Shown one piece after another: positions 45,300-53,288 of a stretch of 64,000 nucleotides of DNA (position 1 is its first letter; every line of letters begins with the position of its first letter). The notes beneath the pieces were generated by a model. The model was not told the origin of the DNA and searched no databases. It was given only the letters and a program-made list of their open reading frames with translations. Location: positions 1 through 64,000 of the forward strand of contig CAZYQW010000138.1 in the NCBI GenBank assembly GCA_964649825.1. Direction: 5' to 3'. The DNA is from CAZYQW01 sp964649825 (GTDB taxonomy: Bacteria; Planctomycetota; B15-G4; JADJEK01). A program made the position numbers and the translations under genes.

Positions 45300-46220
45300 C
45301 TATCTGCCCTTGCCTTTGCTCTTGCTCTTGCTCTTGTTCCTCTTCGCGGGCGGGAAGTCGCGCGGGAAGAGGAACTGCATGCGGGCCAGCGCTTTGGCCG
45401 GGATCCTCTTTCGATCCGTGATGATCGCGAACTTGGCTGCCGCGGCGACGAGCGGATCCGGCGGGAGGTTCGCGACGTCCGCGATCACCGCCTGGAGGAG
45501 CTGCTTCGCGTTGTCGGCGTTCCTCGTCAGGTTCTCGATCACCATCTGGATGTCGACGTCCTCGTCCGTCTCGCGCCAACAATCGTAGTCCGTCACCATG
45601 CACACGAGCCCGTACGCGATCTCCGCCTCGCGGGCCAGCTTCGCCTCGGGCAGAGCCGACATGTTGATCAGTCCCGCGCCCCACGAGCGGTAGAGCTGGC
45701 TCTCGGCACGCGTCGAGAAGAGCGGCCCCTCCATGCAGACGAGCGTCTCGTCCCGATGGACGGGGAGCCCGATCTCCCGGGCCTTCTCGAAGAGCAGATC
45801 GGACAGCGGCGTCGAGAACGGGTCGGCGAAGACCACGTGACCCACCACGCCGTCGCCGAAGAACGAGTTCGGGCGGCTCTTCGTGCGGTCGATGATCTGC
45901 GACGGCACGACGAAGTCGAGCGGAGGCAGCTCCTCCTTCAGACTGCCGACGGCCGAGAACGAGATGATGCGATCGACACCGATCGACTTCAGGGCCGCGA
46001 TGTTCGCGAGCGACGGCACCTCGGTCGGCAGGAGGCGGTGACCGCGCCCGTGCCGCGGCAGGAAGGCCACGTGATGCTCGCCGATTCGGCCGACGACGAT
46101 CGCGTCGGAGGGGGACCCGAACGGCGTCTTCGGCTTCACCTCGCCAAGGACCTTCAGGTTGTCGAGATCGTACAGACCGCTTCCGCCAATGACACCGATG
46201 CTCGCGCGCAGCTTCGCCAT
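45300..46220 (-). CDS. mtnP: S-methyl-5'-thioadenosine phosphorylase with basic tail
   Basis: The 306-residue protein matches the MTAP family, which cleaves methylthioadenosine with phosphate to adenine and methylthioribose 1-phosphate. Marks are IGVIGGSGLYDL at the start, phosphate-site PRHGRGH, NMSALPEAKLAREAEIAYGL and VTDYDCW, the last distinguishing MTAP from PNP-type relatives. The usual length is about 285-290; here the sequence ends in an extra basic tail KSKSKSKGKGR. GAGGAGG four bases before ATG 46220 fixes the start. A candidate promoter lies upstream. It is divergent from cysK, so both sulfur-related genes may share control. The tail seems to have grown from a hexanucleotide repeat. 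Confidence 0.93.
   Translation of the reverse strand: MAKLRASIGVIGGSGLYDLDNLKVLGEVKPKTPFGSPSDAIVVGRIGEHHVAFLPRHGRGHRLLPTEVPSLANIAALKSIGVDRIISFSAVGSLKEELPPLDFVVPSQIIDRTKSRPNSFFGDGVVGHVVFADPFSTPLSDLLFEKAREIGLPVHRDETLVCMEGPLFSTRAESQLYRSWGAGLINMSALPEAKLAREAEIAYGLVCMVTDYDCWRETDEDVDIQMVIENLTRNADNAKQLLQAVIADVANLPPDPLVAAAAKFAIITDRKRIPAKALARMQFLFPRDFPPAKRNKSKSKSKGKGR
45316..45336 (-). repeat. Hexanucleotide tandem repeat coding the mtnP tail
   Basis: TTGCTC occurs three times without gaps from 45316 to 45333, with a partial fourth copy. On the minus strand this is AAGAGC, coding Lys-Ser steps. Replication slippage could change the number of steps without shifting the frame. Confidence 0.8.
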
Positions 46221-46243
46221 GGAACCTCCTCGGGAAACGCCAG

Positions 46244-46271
46244 AGCGTAGCGAGGTCGGTCGCGGATCCAA
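46244..46271 (-). promoter_or_regulatory. Candidate sigma70-type promoter of mtnP
   Basis: On the minus strand TTGGAT (46266-46271) and TACGCT (46244-46249) are separated by 16 bases, about 24 bases before the mtnP start. The -10 hexamer departs from consensus at three positions, and related TACG/TAGA-type hexamers occur before other genes here. Not tested by expression data. Confidence 0.4.
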
Positions 46272-46396
46272 GCGCGGGCCGGGCATTCGCGCCCGCGGAG
46301 GGGGGCCGGGTCGAGTCGGAGATGAACTCCGGGCCGTCGCGGAACGACCTTCGGCAAACCGCGTTCCATCGCTCGAGTTCGATGCTATTCCTTCCT

Positions 46397-46417
46397 GGTC
46401 TCGAGCAGGTCTCGAGC
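46397..46417. repeat. Tandem direct repeat GGTCTCGAGC
   Basis: The ten bases GGTCTCGAGC occur twice, at 46397-46406 and 46408-46417, separated by one A, each containing the palindrome CTCGAG. They lie 12 bases upstream of the cysK -35 hexamer, a place where activator or repressor sites are usual. Confidence 0.6.
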
Positions 46418-46428
46418 CCGTTCGCCCG

Positions 46429-46457
46429 GTGACGTCACGAGGGACGATTCCTAGAAT
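46429..46457 (+). promoter_or_regulatory. Candidate promoter of cysK
   Basis: GTGACG (46429-46434), a spacer of exactly 17 bases and TAGAAT (46452-46457) match sigma70 consensus at four of six and five of six positions. The predicted leader to the cysK ATG is about 89 bases. The -35 lies inside the perfect palindrome GTGACGTCAC (46429-46438). Confidence 0.5.
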
Positions 46458-46470
46458 CGTCCTTCGTGAC
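46434..46470. promoter_or_regulatory. 17-base inverted repeat over the cysK promoter
   Basis: Arms 46434-46450 and 46454-46470 are complementary at 16 of 17 positions plus one G-T pair, with loop CTA. The repeat covers the spacer, the -10 hexamer and the start of the transcript. It is not between gene ends, so a terminator for a neighbour is unlikely; it is better read as an operator or a leader hairpin. Confidence 0.55.
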
Positions 46471-46552
46471 CGTTTGGATTCCGCCGGTCCGCGAACGACC
46501 GCAAGAGCCGCTCCGTACCGAAGACGATCCCTGTATCACGAAGGCCCAGACC

Positions 46553-47491
46553 ATGATCCACGACAGCATCCTCGGCACGATCGGCAATACCCCGATCGTG
46601 CGCGTCAACCGCATTGCGCCCGGCCACGTCGAGATGTTCGTGAAAATCGAAGCGTTCAATCCCGGCGGTTCGGTGAAGGACCGCCTCGCGATCGCGATGA
46701 TCGAGGCGGCCGAGAAGAGCGGGGCCCTGCGACCCGGGACGACGGTCGTCGAGCCGACGTCGGGCAACACCGGGATCGCGCTCGCGATGGTCTGCGCGGC
46801 GAAGGGCTACCCGTTCGTCGCCGTGATGGCCGAGAGCTTCAGCATCGAGCGGCGCAAGCTGATGAAGCTGTTCGGCGCCAAGGTCGTCCTCACGCCGAAG
46901 GAACAGAAGGGCACCGGGATGGTGCGGAAGGCACAGGAGCTCGCGGCGGAGCGCGGTTGGTTCCTGCCGCAGCAGTTCAAGAATCCCGCCAACCCGGCCT
47001 ATCATCGCAACACCACCGGCCCCGAGATCCTGAACGACTTCAAGGGACGTCGCCTCGACTACTTCGTGAGCGGCGTCGGCACCGGCGGCACGATCACGGG
47101 GGCCGGCCAGATGCTGAAGCTCGCGCGCCCGGAGGTGAAGGTGATCGTCTGCGAGCCCGAGGCGGCGCAGCTCCTCGCCGGCAAGGATTGGTCGCCTCAC
47201 AAGATCCAGGGCTGGACGCCCGATTTCATTCCCGAAGTCCTCGACCGCGAGGTCTACGATCGGATCATTCCGATCTCGGACGACCGGGCTCGCGATACGT
47301 CGCGCGACCTTGCGAACAAGGAAGGGATCCTGTGCGGGGTGTCGGCCGGCGCGACGTTCGCCGCCGCGCTCGAGGTGGCGAAGGACGCCGAGGCCGGCTC
47401 GGCGATCCTCGCGATGCTCCCCGACACCGGCGAGCGGTACCTTTCGACGTTCCTGTTCGACGGGATCGACGAGAGCTCGGACGACGTGTGA
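46553..47491 (+). CDS. cysK: Cysteine synthase (O-acetylserine sulfhydrylase)
   Basis: The 312-residue PLP enzyme makes cysteine from O-acetylserine and sulfide. The cofactor lysine is K42 in NPGGSVKDR, the substrate loop is TSGNTG, the phosphate-binding loop is GVGTGGTITG, and GVSAGAT is near the end. Length and motifs fit CysK; a cystathionine-beta-synthase-type function cannot be excluded. ATG 46553 is chosen; the longer frame to 46466 starts inside the promoter region. Its leader carries the operator-like repeats described above. It is divergent from mtnP. Both concern sulfur metabolites, so shared control is plausible. Confidence 0.92.
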   Translation: MIHDSILGTIGNTPIVRVNRIAPGHVEMFVKIEAFNPGGSVKDRLAIAMIEAAEKSGALRPGTTVVEPTSGNTGIALAMVCAAKGYPFVAVMAESFSIERRKLMKLFGAKVVLTPKEQKGTGMVRKAQELAAERGWFLPQQFKNPANPAYHRNTTGPEILNDFKGRRLDYFVSGVGTGGTITGAGQMLKLARPEVKVIVCEPEAAQLLAGKDWSPHKIQGWTPDFIPEVLDREVYDRIIPISDDRARDTSRDLANKEGILCGVSAGATFAAALEVAKDAEAGSAILAMLPDTGERYLSTFLFDGIDESSDDV

Positions 47492-47521
47492 CCCGGCGCG
47501 GCGCGGCCCGGCCGGTCGCGC

Positions 47522-50314
47522 TCAATCCGCCCGCTCGGCGGCGGCCGGTTCCCCGTCCCTCGCGGACCGAACGCGCTCCAGGAGCGCGTCCAGCTCGGCC
47601 TGGAACCGGGACTGGTCGTCCGGTCGCTTCCACCGCCGGTAGAGGGCCACGAGGCGCTCGAGCGAGAGCTGGACGTCCGATTGATCCTCGCCGCTATGCC
47701 GGCGATAGCCGGCGAGACTCGCGAGGAAGAGCGGCTCGGCTTCGTCGAATCGCCCGAGCCTCGCCAGGCAGAAGCCGAGCGACGAATCGAACATCGGAAT
47801 CTGCGGATCGTCCGGCCCGAGCACCGCCCGCGCCGTTCCCGCCGCCGCGCGGTACGACCGTTCGGCTTCGTCGATGCGACCGGTCTGGTAGAGCAGCGTC
47901 CCGAGGCTCGACCTCGCACGAGCGAGGTCGATGTGGTCCTCGCCGAACGCGGCGACGTAGATGTCGATCGCACGAAGGTAGTACGCCTCGGCGTCATCCA
48001 TCCGTCCCGAGCGGTGATGGAACGTGGCCAGGTTGTTGAGCGCGTTCGCGACGCTCAGGCTTTCCGGACCGTTCACGTCTTCCCGGATCGCCAGCGACTC
48101 GAAGTAGAGCCCCTTCGCTTCCTCCCATCGACCGAGCTCCTCGAGCGCGGAGCCGAGATTGTTCAAGTAGATCGCCAGGCCCGCGTGCCTGTCACCGAGG
48201 ATCTCGCGCCCTCGCTCGACCGCCTCGCGATAGAGCGGTTCCGCCGCCGCGGCTCCCCTGGCCTCGTGGACGGCCCCACCGAACTCGTTGATCGCGTCGA
48301 GCGTGTCGACGTGCTCGTCGCCGAGAACCTCGCGCAACGTCGCAAGCACGGAGCGGTACAACTCCTCCGATTCCTCGAAACGAGCGAGCTCCATCAGCAC
48401 GCGCGCGCGGAACTGGAGCGCCTTCACCGTGCTGGGATGCCGGTCGCCGAGAAGACGCTGGCGCCCTGCGTGCACCTCCGCCATCAATCGAGCCGCCTCC
48501 CCGAACTGCTGCAGATCGAGATTGCTGTGCGCGAGCCCGGCCTTCGAGGCGAGCGTGTCGACGTGCTCGGGACCGAACCGCCGGGTGCGAATCGCCAGGT
48601 TCTCGGTGTGAAGCGCGAGCCCCTCCTCGTACCGCTCGGTCATCTGGTAGAGCGTGGCCGTCCGATGCGCGCACACGAGCGTCATCACGTGCTCGGGCCC
48701 GAGTGCCGCGCGGCTCGCGGCGAGCGTCGGCTCGAGGATCTCTCGGGCGCGAGCGTAGAGCGCCAGATCGAGGAAGAGAGCTCCGAGGAGGCTCGCGAGC
48801 GAGAGCACCTCCACGCCGTCTTCGTCGCGGAGCGCCCGCGAGAGCTCGAGCGAGCGCTCCACGTGAGGCACCGCCTTCTGGAAGTAGCCGAGGTTGCGGT
48901 AGATCTCGCCCAAACTGGTGCGGATCTCGATCTCCAGATCGGGATCGCCGCCGAATGCCGCCTCGGCCTGCTCGGCCGAACGGTCGATGACGGTCACCAT
49001 GCGGACGTCGCGACCCTGCTCCCACGGGTTGACGGATGACATCATCCCCGACAGGAAGAAGTCGAGCACCGACTGCACCCGGCCCGCTTCGACCTCGGCG
49101 TCCCGGCGGCGCTCCTCCGCCCGCGCCCACTGCCACGCGGTTCCCGCCAGGCCGAGGAAAAGCGCCACGAAGACCGCCGCGACTCCGCCGACGAACCCCT
49201 TGTTGCGGTGCGCGAACTTCTGGAGCTGATAGCGGCGGCTCGCCGGTCTGGCGACGATCGGTTCCTCGCGCAGGTAGCGGCCGACGTCGTCGGCCAGCGC
49301 GCGCGCGCTCGGATAGCGGCGCTCGCGCTCTTTCTCCAGGGCCTTCGCGACGATCGTATCGAGGTCGCCGCGGAAGACGCGGTCGCGGATCGAGAGCGGC
49401 GTCGGGTCCTCGTCACGGATGACCCGGGCGACCTCGTGGATCAGCTTGCCGCGCACTTCGTACGGAAGCTGGCCGGTGAGGAGCTCGTAGATCATCACGC
49501 CCAGCGCATAGACGTCGGAGCGAGCGTCGATTCGCGCGGGGTCGGCCTCGACCTGCTCCGGACTCATGTACGGAAGCGTGCCGACGAGCTGCCCGACGTC
49601 GGTGGCGGAGGTCATCGTCTGCATGTCGGAGTCGGTTGCCCGCGCCACCCCGAAATCGAGGACCTTCGGCTGGCCGCTCTCGTCGACGAGGACGTTGGCC
49701 GGCTTCAGGTCGCGATGGATGACGCCATGCACGTGCGCGTGGTGGACGGCGTCGCAAACTCGAACGATCAGTTCGAGTCGAGCCCGTGTTCCGAACTCGA
49801 GTCGGCGACAGTGTTCCAGAAGGTGCTCGCCGCGGATCCGCTCCATGGCGAAGAACGGCTGCGGGCCATAGCCGTCGTCGTAGGTGCCCGCCTCGAAGAT
49901 CTGAGCGATGCCCGGATGCTGGAGCCGACCGAGCACGTCGACCTCGACCTCGAAGCGGCGGGCGAGATGCGCGTTCGTGAATCCCGGCCGCATCACCTTC
50001 AGCGCGACGCGACGGTGGGGCCGCTCCTGCTCGGCCTCGTAGACCGTCCCCATCCCGCCTTCGCCGAGCACGCCGAGGACGCGGAAGCGCCCGATCTCGG
50101 CCGGCACGCGCCGCACTGACGGCGGTGGAACGGGCGGAGGCTCGGCCAGGAACGCGGCGTGCCCCTCATCGATCGCCAGCATCCCTTCGACCTCGCGCCG
50201 AAGCTCGACGTCGTCCCCGCACTCGGCCGCGAGGAACGAGGCGCGCTCGACGGGGTCCTTCTCGCCGCACGCGAGGAAGAGCGCCTTGGCCCTCCGATAC
50301 CGCTCCGGACTCAC
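47522..50314 (-). CDS. Ser/Thr protein kinase with C-terminal TPR array
   Basis: The 930 residues contain a helical N-terminal extension (1-75), a complete kinase domain (about 76-345; Gly loop LGEGGMGTVYEA, K106, HRD with D202, DFG 220-222), one membrane segment (about 374-392) and about ten TPR repeats. The repeats carry the kinesin-light-chain-like motif L-G-x-x-H-x-x-T-L-x-x-x (for example RFGPEHVDTLASKAGLAH). The kinase is cytoplasmic and the repeats face the periplasm. The start is GTG 50314, whose GTGA overlaps the stop of the sigma-factor gene by 4 bases; the longer frame to 50515 overlaps that gene out of frame. The kinase probably phosphorylates the sigma factor. Confidence 0.92.
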   Translation of the reverse strand: MSPERYRRAKALFLACGEKDPVERASFLAAECGDDVELRREVEGMLAIDEGHAAFLAEPPPVPPPSVRRVPAEIGRFRVLGVLGEGGMGTVYEAEQERPHRRVALKVMRPGFTNAHLARRFEVEVDVLGRLQHPGIAQIFEAGTYDDGYGPQPFFAMERIRGEHLLEHCRRLEFGTRARLELIVRVCDAVHHAHVHGVIHRDLKPANVLVDESGQPKVLDFGVARATDSDMQTMTSATDVGQLVGTLPYMSPEQVEADPARIDARSDVYALGVMIYELLTGQLPYEVRGKLIHEVARVIRDEDPTPLSIRDRVFRGDLDTIVAKALEKERERRYPSARALADDVGRYLREEPIVARPASRRYQLQKFAHRNKGFVGGVAAVFVALFLGLAGTAWQWARAEERRRDAEVEAGRVQSVLDFFLSGMMSSVNPWEQGRDVRMVTVIDRSAEQAEAAFGGDPDLEIEIRTSLGEIYRNLGYFQKAVPHVERSLELSRALRDEDGVEVLSLASLLGALFLDLALYARAREILEPTLAASRAALGPEHVMTLVCAHRTATLYQMTERYEEGLALHTENLAIRTRRFGPEHVDTLASKAGLAHSNLDLQQFGEAARLMAEVHAGRQRLLGDRHPSTVKALQFRARVLMELARFEESEELYRSVLATLREVLGDEHVDTLDAINEFGGAVHEARGAAAAEPLYREAVERGREILGDRHAGLAIYLNNLGSALEELGRWEEAKGLYFESLAIREDVNGPESLSVANALNNLATFHHRSGRMDDAEAYYLRAIDIYVAAFGEDHIDLARARSSLGTLLYQTGRIDEAERSYRAAAGTARAVLGPDDPQIPMFDSSLGFCLARLGRFDEAEPLFLASLAGYRRHSGEDQSDVQLSLERLVALYRRWKRPDDQSRFQAELDALLERVRSARDGEPAAAERAD

Positions 50315-50895
50315 TCGGGTTGGCTCCCTCTCAATCGCATGCCGAGCCACGCGCGTGCGGTGCGCCATTCCTGCTCGACGGTGCTCTTCGATACACCAAG
50401 CACTCCGGCCACGGCCGCGACCTCGAGACCCGCGAAGTAGCGCAGCTCGACGACCCGAGCCTGGCGCTCGTCGAGCTGCTCCAGTTGCGAGAGCGCCGCA
50501 TCCAGGTCGAGCCAATCGAAGTCGAATCCGCTCGCGGCCGCTACCGCTTCGTCGAGAGTGACGGCGTTGCGATCGCCGCCGCGCTTCTCAGCCTTGCGCT
50601 GGCGGGCGTGATCGATGAGCAACTGCCTCATCGCCTTCGCGGCGAGCCGGAAGAAGTGCTGGCGATCATTGACGTCGAGCCGGTCCTGGTCGAACAGCTT
50701 CAGGAACGCCTCGTTCACCAACGCCGTCGCCTGAAGCGTCCGCTCGTCCCGGTGACGGATGCTGGCGAGCGCGATCGCCTTCAGCTCCGCGTAGACGTAG
50801 GGCATCAATTCGTCGGCCCGGTCGCGGTGGCCGAGACCGAGCTGGAGAAGGAACTGCGTCAGATCCTCGCGCGGCGGCTCGCGATCCGATTGCAA
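50311..50895 (-). CDS. ECF-type RNA polymerase sigma factor without acidic patch (ECF43-like)
   Basis: The 194 residues have sigma regions 2 (about 40-95, FRLAAKAMRQLLIDHARQRK) and 4 (about 135-190, EVAAVAGVLGVSKSTVEQEW). Where most ECF factors carry the D-A-E-D acidic patch that meets polymerase, this one reads T53-L-Q-A-T57-A-L-V-N-E-A-F-L-K-L. Kinase-controlled ECF factors of this kind are known, in which a threonine phosphate replaces the missing negative charge. The TPR-kinase gene overlaps its stop. The start is TTG 50895, with AGGAGG five bases upstream; GTG 50937 and ATG 50931 are alternatives. Target promoters are not visible here. Confidence 0.9.
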   Translation of the reverse strand: MQSDREPPREDLTQFLLQLGLGHRDRADELMPYVYAELKAIALASIRHRDERTLQATALVNEAFLKLFDQDRLDVNDRQHFFRLAAKAMRQLLIDHARQRKAEKRGGDRNAVTLDEAVAAASGFDFDWLDLDAALSQLEQLDERQARVVELRYFAGLEVAAVAGVLGVSKSTVEQEWRTARAWLGMRLRGSQPE

Positions 50896-50976
50896 ACGCA
50901 CCTCCTGGACTCTGGTTCCGGGCGCGGACATTCTCACCGGTTTCCCGGGGCTCGTCGACTCCGCTCGCCCGGCGTC

Positions 50977-51984
50977 CTACTGGATCTGGGCGCGTACGCC
51001 GTTCGACGTCGAGAATCCGATCGGCGACCCGGGATCCGCCACGAACGCCTGGAAATAGATGGAGGCGGCCGGAGCGTCCGTCGGGATGATCCCCTGGAGC
51101 GTGTACGAGCCGGTTCCAGCCCCCGTTCCGCCGAGCGGGATGACGAGCCCGAGCCCCGGGAACTGGACGAGGAGGACGCACTCCGCGCCGATCGGGGTGG
51201 ATGCTTCGCCGGCGCTGACCATCGTGAGCGACTGCGCGTTCCCGAGCCCTTGCGAAAGCGTAAGCGTCACCTGCTCGCCCACCGCGGGGACTCCAGCCAT
51301 CGACAGCAGGGGAGTGAACCCGCCGGTGCCGGAGCATCCATCTCCGTACGTGGAGATCGAGCCTTGGGTGAACTCCGTGATCAATCCGATGCCGTCGCTG
51401 CCTCCGGAGGTGGCCGTCGGAGTGCCGGTGTTCGAATAAACGCGCGACACGCCGACCGCGGTGGCGGTGCTGGCGAAGCTGCCGCCGGAGCTGGACGTGG
51501 CGGACGATCGCATCTCGACGTCCATTAGCAGGTCCCCCGAGGACGGGTTGTAGACGAAAGGAGTCGCGAGGATCAGGCGTTGCGTGAACGGATTCGGCTG
51601 CGCCGGGTGACCCCCGAACGCAGGGAACGTCCAGACGCCGTCGTGCACGACGGTCGCGTTGCCCCCGACGTTGCTCGCGAACGTCGCCGAGAGAGTGTTC
51701 CACGCGGTCGCGCAGTACGACAGCGTCAACTTGAAGTCGCAGGTTCCGGACGAGTACGAGGTATCGTTCCGGTAGCGGAACGCGATCTCGGTGATCGTCA
51801 TCGGCCCGGGAAACTGAGCCGCCTCGTAGCTCTGCTGGTACCGACCCGCTCCGGTCGAGAATCGGAATGGGTACGAGTTGCTCGAGGTGCCGTCCGTCAG
51901 CTCGTACTGGTTGGGGTGGACGACCTGCGCCGCCGCGGCCGGCAACGTCGCGAGAGTGGCCAGGAGAATCAGCTCGTTTCGCAT
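50977..51984 (-). CDS. Secreted protein with Y-G-x-G-C C-terminal module
   Basis: The 335-residue protein has a signal peptide (RNELILLATLATLPAAAA). A beta-rich domain of about 190 residues follows with FPGPMTITEIAFRYRNDTSY and TSYSSGTCDFKLTLSYCATA, and then the shared C-terminal module, YGDGCSGTGGFTPLLSMAG to SNGVRAQIQ. No enzyme signature is visible, and the first domain is not recognised. GGAGG six bases before ATG 51984 fixes the start; the open frame to 52320 runs antisense-like through anmK. It sits between anmK and the sigma-factor gene on the same strand, but the distances suggest separate transcripts. Confidence 0.7.
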   Translation of the reverse strand: MRNELILLATLATLPAAAAQVVHPNQYELTDGTSSNSYPFRFSTGAGRYQQSYEAAQFPGPMTITEIAFRYRNDTSYSSGTCDFKLTLSYCATAWNTLSATFASNVGGNATVVHDGVWTFPAFGGHPAQPNPFTQRLILATPFVYNPSSGDLLMDVEMRSSATSSSGGSFASTATAVGVSRVYSNTGTPTATSGGSDGIGLITEFTQGSISTYGDGCSGTGGFTPLLSMAGVPAVGEQVTLTLSQGLGNAQSLTMVSAGEASTPIGAECVLLVQFPGLGLVIPLGGTGAGTGSYTLQGIIPTDAPAASIYFQAFVADPGSPIGFSTSNGVRAQIQ

Positions 51985-52108
51985 CGCGCGCCTCCAGTTC
52001 CGGAATGCCCGACGATACCATGGGAACCGGGCCTGGATCGTGTCGCTTCGGGCCTCGCGCGCCGGGGGCACGGGCACCTCGTTCGCGATCCCGGCCGCGG
52101 GCGAGAGC

Positions 52109-53263
52109 CTATCCCGTGACGGTTCCCAGCAGTACGGGTCGCGTGGCCCCGGTCGCTCTCGGCACGTTCCCCGGGCGGCCCAGGACGGTCTGTCGAGCGA
52201 GCAACGCGAACGCGATCGCCTCTTTTGCCGCGTCCGGCACGCCGTGATCCGCGGTTGCGTCGACCGGCACGCCGAGCCGAGATCGAAGCCTCGCCATGAG
52301 GATCGGGTTCTCGGTGCCACCTCCGGAGACGATCACGCGATCGATCGGAGGATCACGGACCGGCGGAGCCTCGAGCGCCGCCACGACCGACTCGATCGTG
52401 AAGGCGAGCGCGGTCGCGATCCGGTCATCATCGGCAAGGTCCGGATGTGCGGTCCGAATCGTCCGGGCGAGAGGCTCCCCGAACGTGTCGCGATCGGCCG
52501 ACCGCGGCGGCCGAAGCCGTAGGAACGGATGCGCCATCAGCTCGCGGAGGAGCGGCGCGAAGATCCGGCCGCGCGCGGCGCGCCGTCCTCCCTCGTCGAA
52601 CGACTCCCGTCCGGCGGTGGCCAGGCGCACCAGCGCATCCATCAACGCGTTGCCGGGCCCGGTGTCGAACGCCACCAGCGAGTCGAGCGATCCCGCGACG
52701 ACGGAGACGTTCGCGATCCCGCCGACGTTCAAGAGGACGCGACGTTCCCGAGGATGCACGAAGAGGTGATGATCGGCGAGCGGCACGAGCGGGGCGCCGT
52801 GTCCCCCGACCGCCATGTCGCGCGCGCGAAAGTCGGAGACGACCGGAAGGCCGGTCTCCTCCGCGATCGTCGCCGCGCAGCCGAGTTGGAGGGTCCAGCC
52901 GCGGCCCGTCGCATCCGGGGGCCGATGGTGGACGGTCTGCCCGTGCGAGCCGATCAGATCGACGTCGTCACGATCGAGGTTCGCCGCACGGATCGCGGCG
53001 TTCGCGGCGTCCGCGAACGCACGCCCGATCTCCACGTTCAGCGCCGCCAACTCGGCCGTCCGAAGGTCGCCCGCGCGCAAGACACGGTCACGAAGCTCGG
53101 TCGGGTACGGAGGTGAGACGAACCCGAGGAGCTCCGCGCGGACACGTTCGCCTTGATCCGACAGCCGCACCACTGCCGCGTCCACCGCGTCGGCGGAGGT
53201 GCCCGAGATCAAGCCGACGACCAGGTGTCGAGGGACGGCGCGCAGCCGGGCGATGCGATCCAC
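52109..53263 (-). CDS. anmK: Anhydro-N-acetylmuramic acid kinase
   Basis: The 384 residues match AnmK, which converts anhMurNAc recovered from peptidoglycan to MurNAc 6-phosphate with ATP. Marks are LISGTSADAVDAAVVRL at the nucleotide loop, SHGQTVHHRPP, DFRARDMAVGGHGAPLVP, VLLNVGGIANVS, FDTGPGNALMDAL and the C-terminal VIVSGGGTENPILMARL. Peptidoglycan recycling fits a Gram-negative envelope. The start is GTG 53263; an inner start near V15 would still give a full domain. It follows the LysM gene by 25 bases on the same strand, so the two may be cotranscribed. Confidence 0.93.
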   Translation of the reverse strand: MDRIARLRAVPRHLVVGLISGTSADAVDAAVVRLSDQGERVRAELLGFVSPPYPTELRDRVLRAGDLRTAELAALNVEIGRAFADAANAAIRAANLDRDDVDLIGSHGQTVHHRPPDATGRGWTLQLGCAATIAEETGLPVVSDFRARDMAVGGHGAPLVPLADHHLFVHPRERRVLLNVGGIANVSVVAGSLDSLVAFDTGPGNALMDALVRLATAGRESFDEGGRRAARGRIFAPLLRELMAHPFLRLRPPRSADRDTFGEPLARTIRTAHPDLADDDRIATALAFTIESVVAALEAPPVRDPPIDRVIVSGGGTENPILMARLRSRLGVPVDATADHGVPDAAKEAIAFALLARQTVLGRPGNVPRATGATRPVLLGTVTG

Positions 53264-53288
53264 GCGCGCTCCGTCGAAGCGCCTTCGA

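Noticed and set aside
46553..47491. Assigning cysK to cystathionine beta-synthase.
   Set aside because: Length (312) and the absence of a C-terminal CBS domain fit O-acetylserine sulfhydrylase better, though function is not proven.
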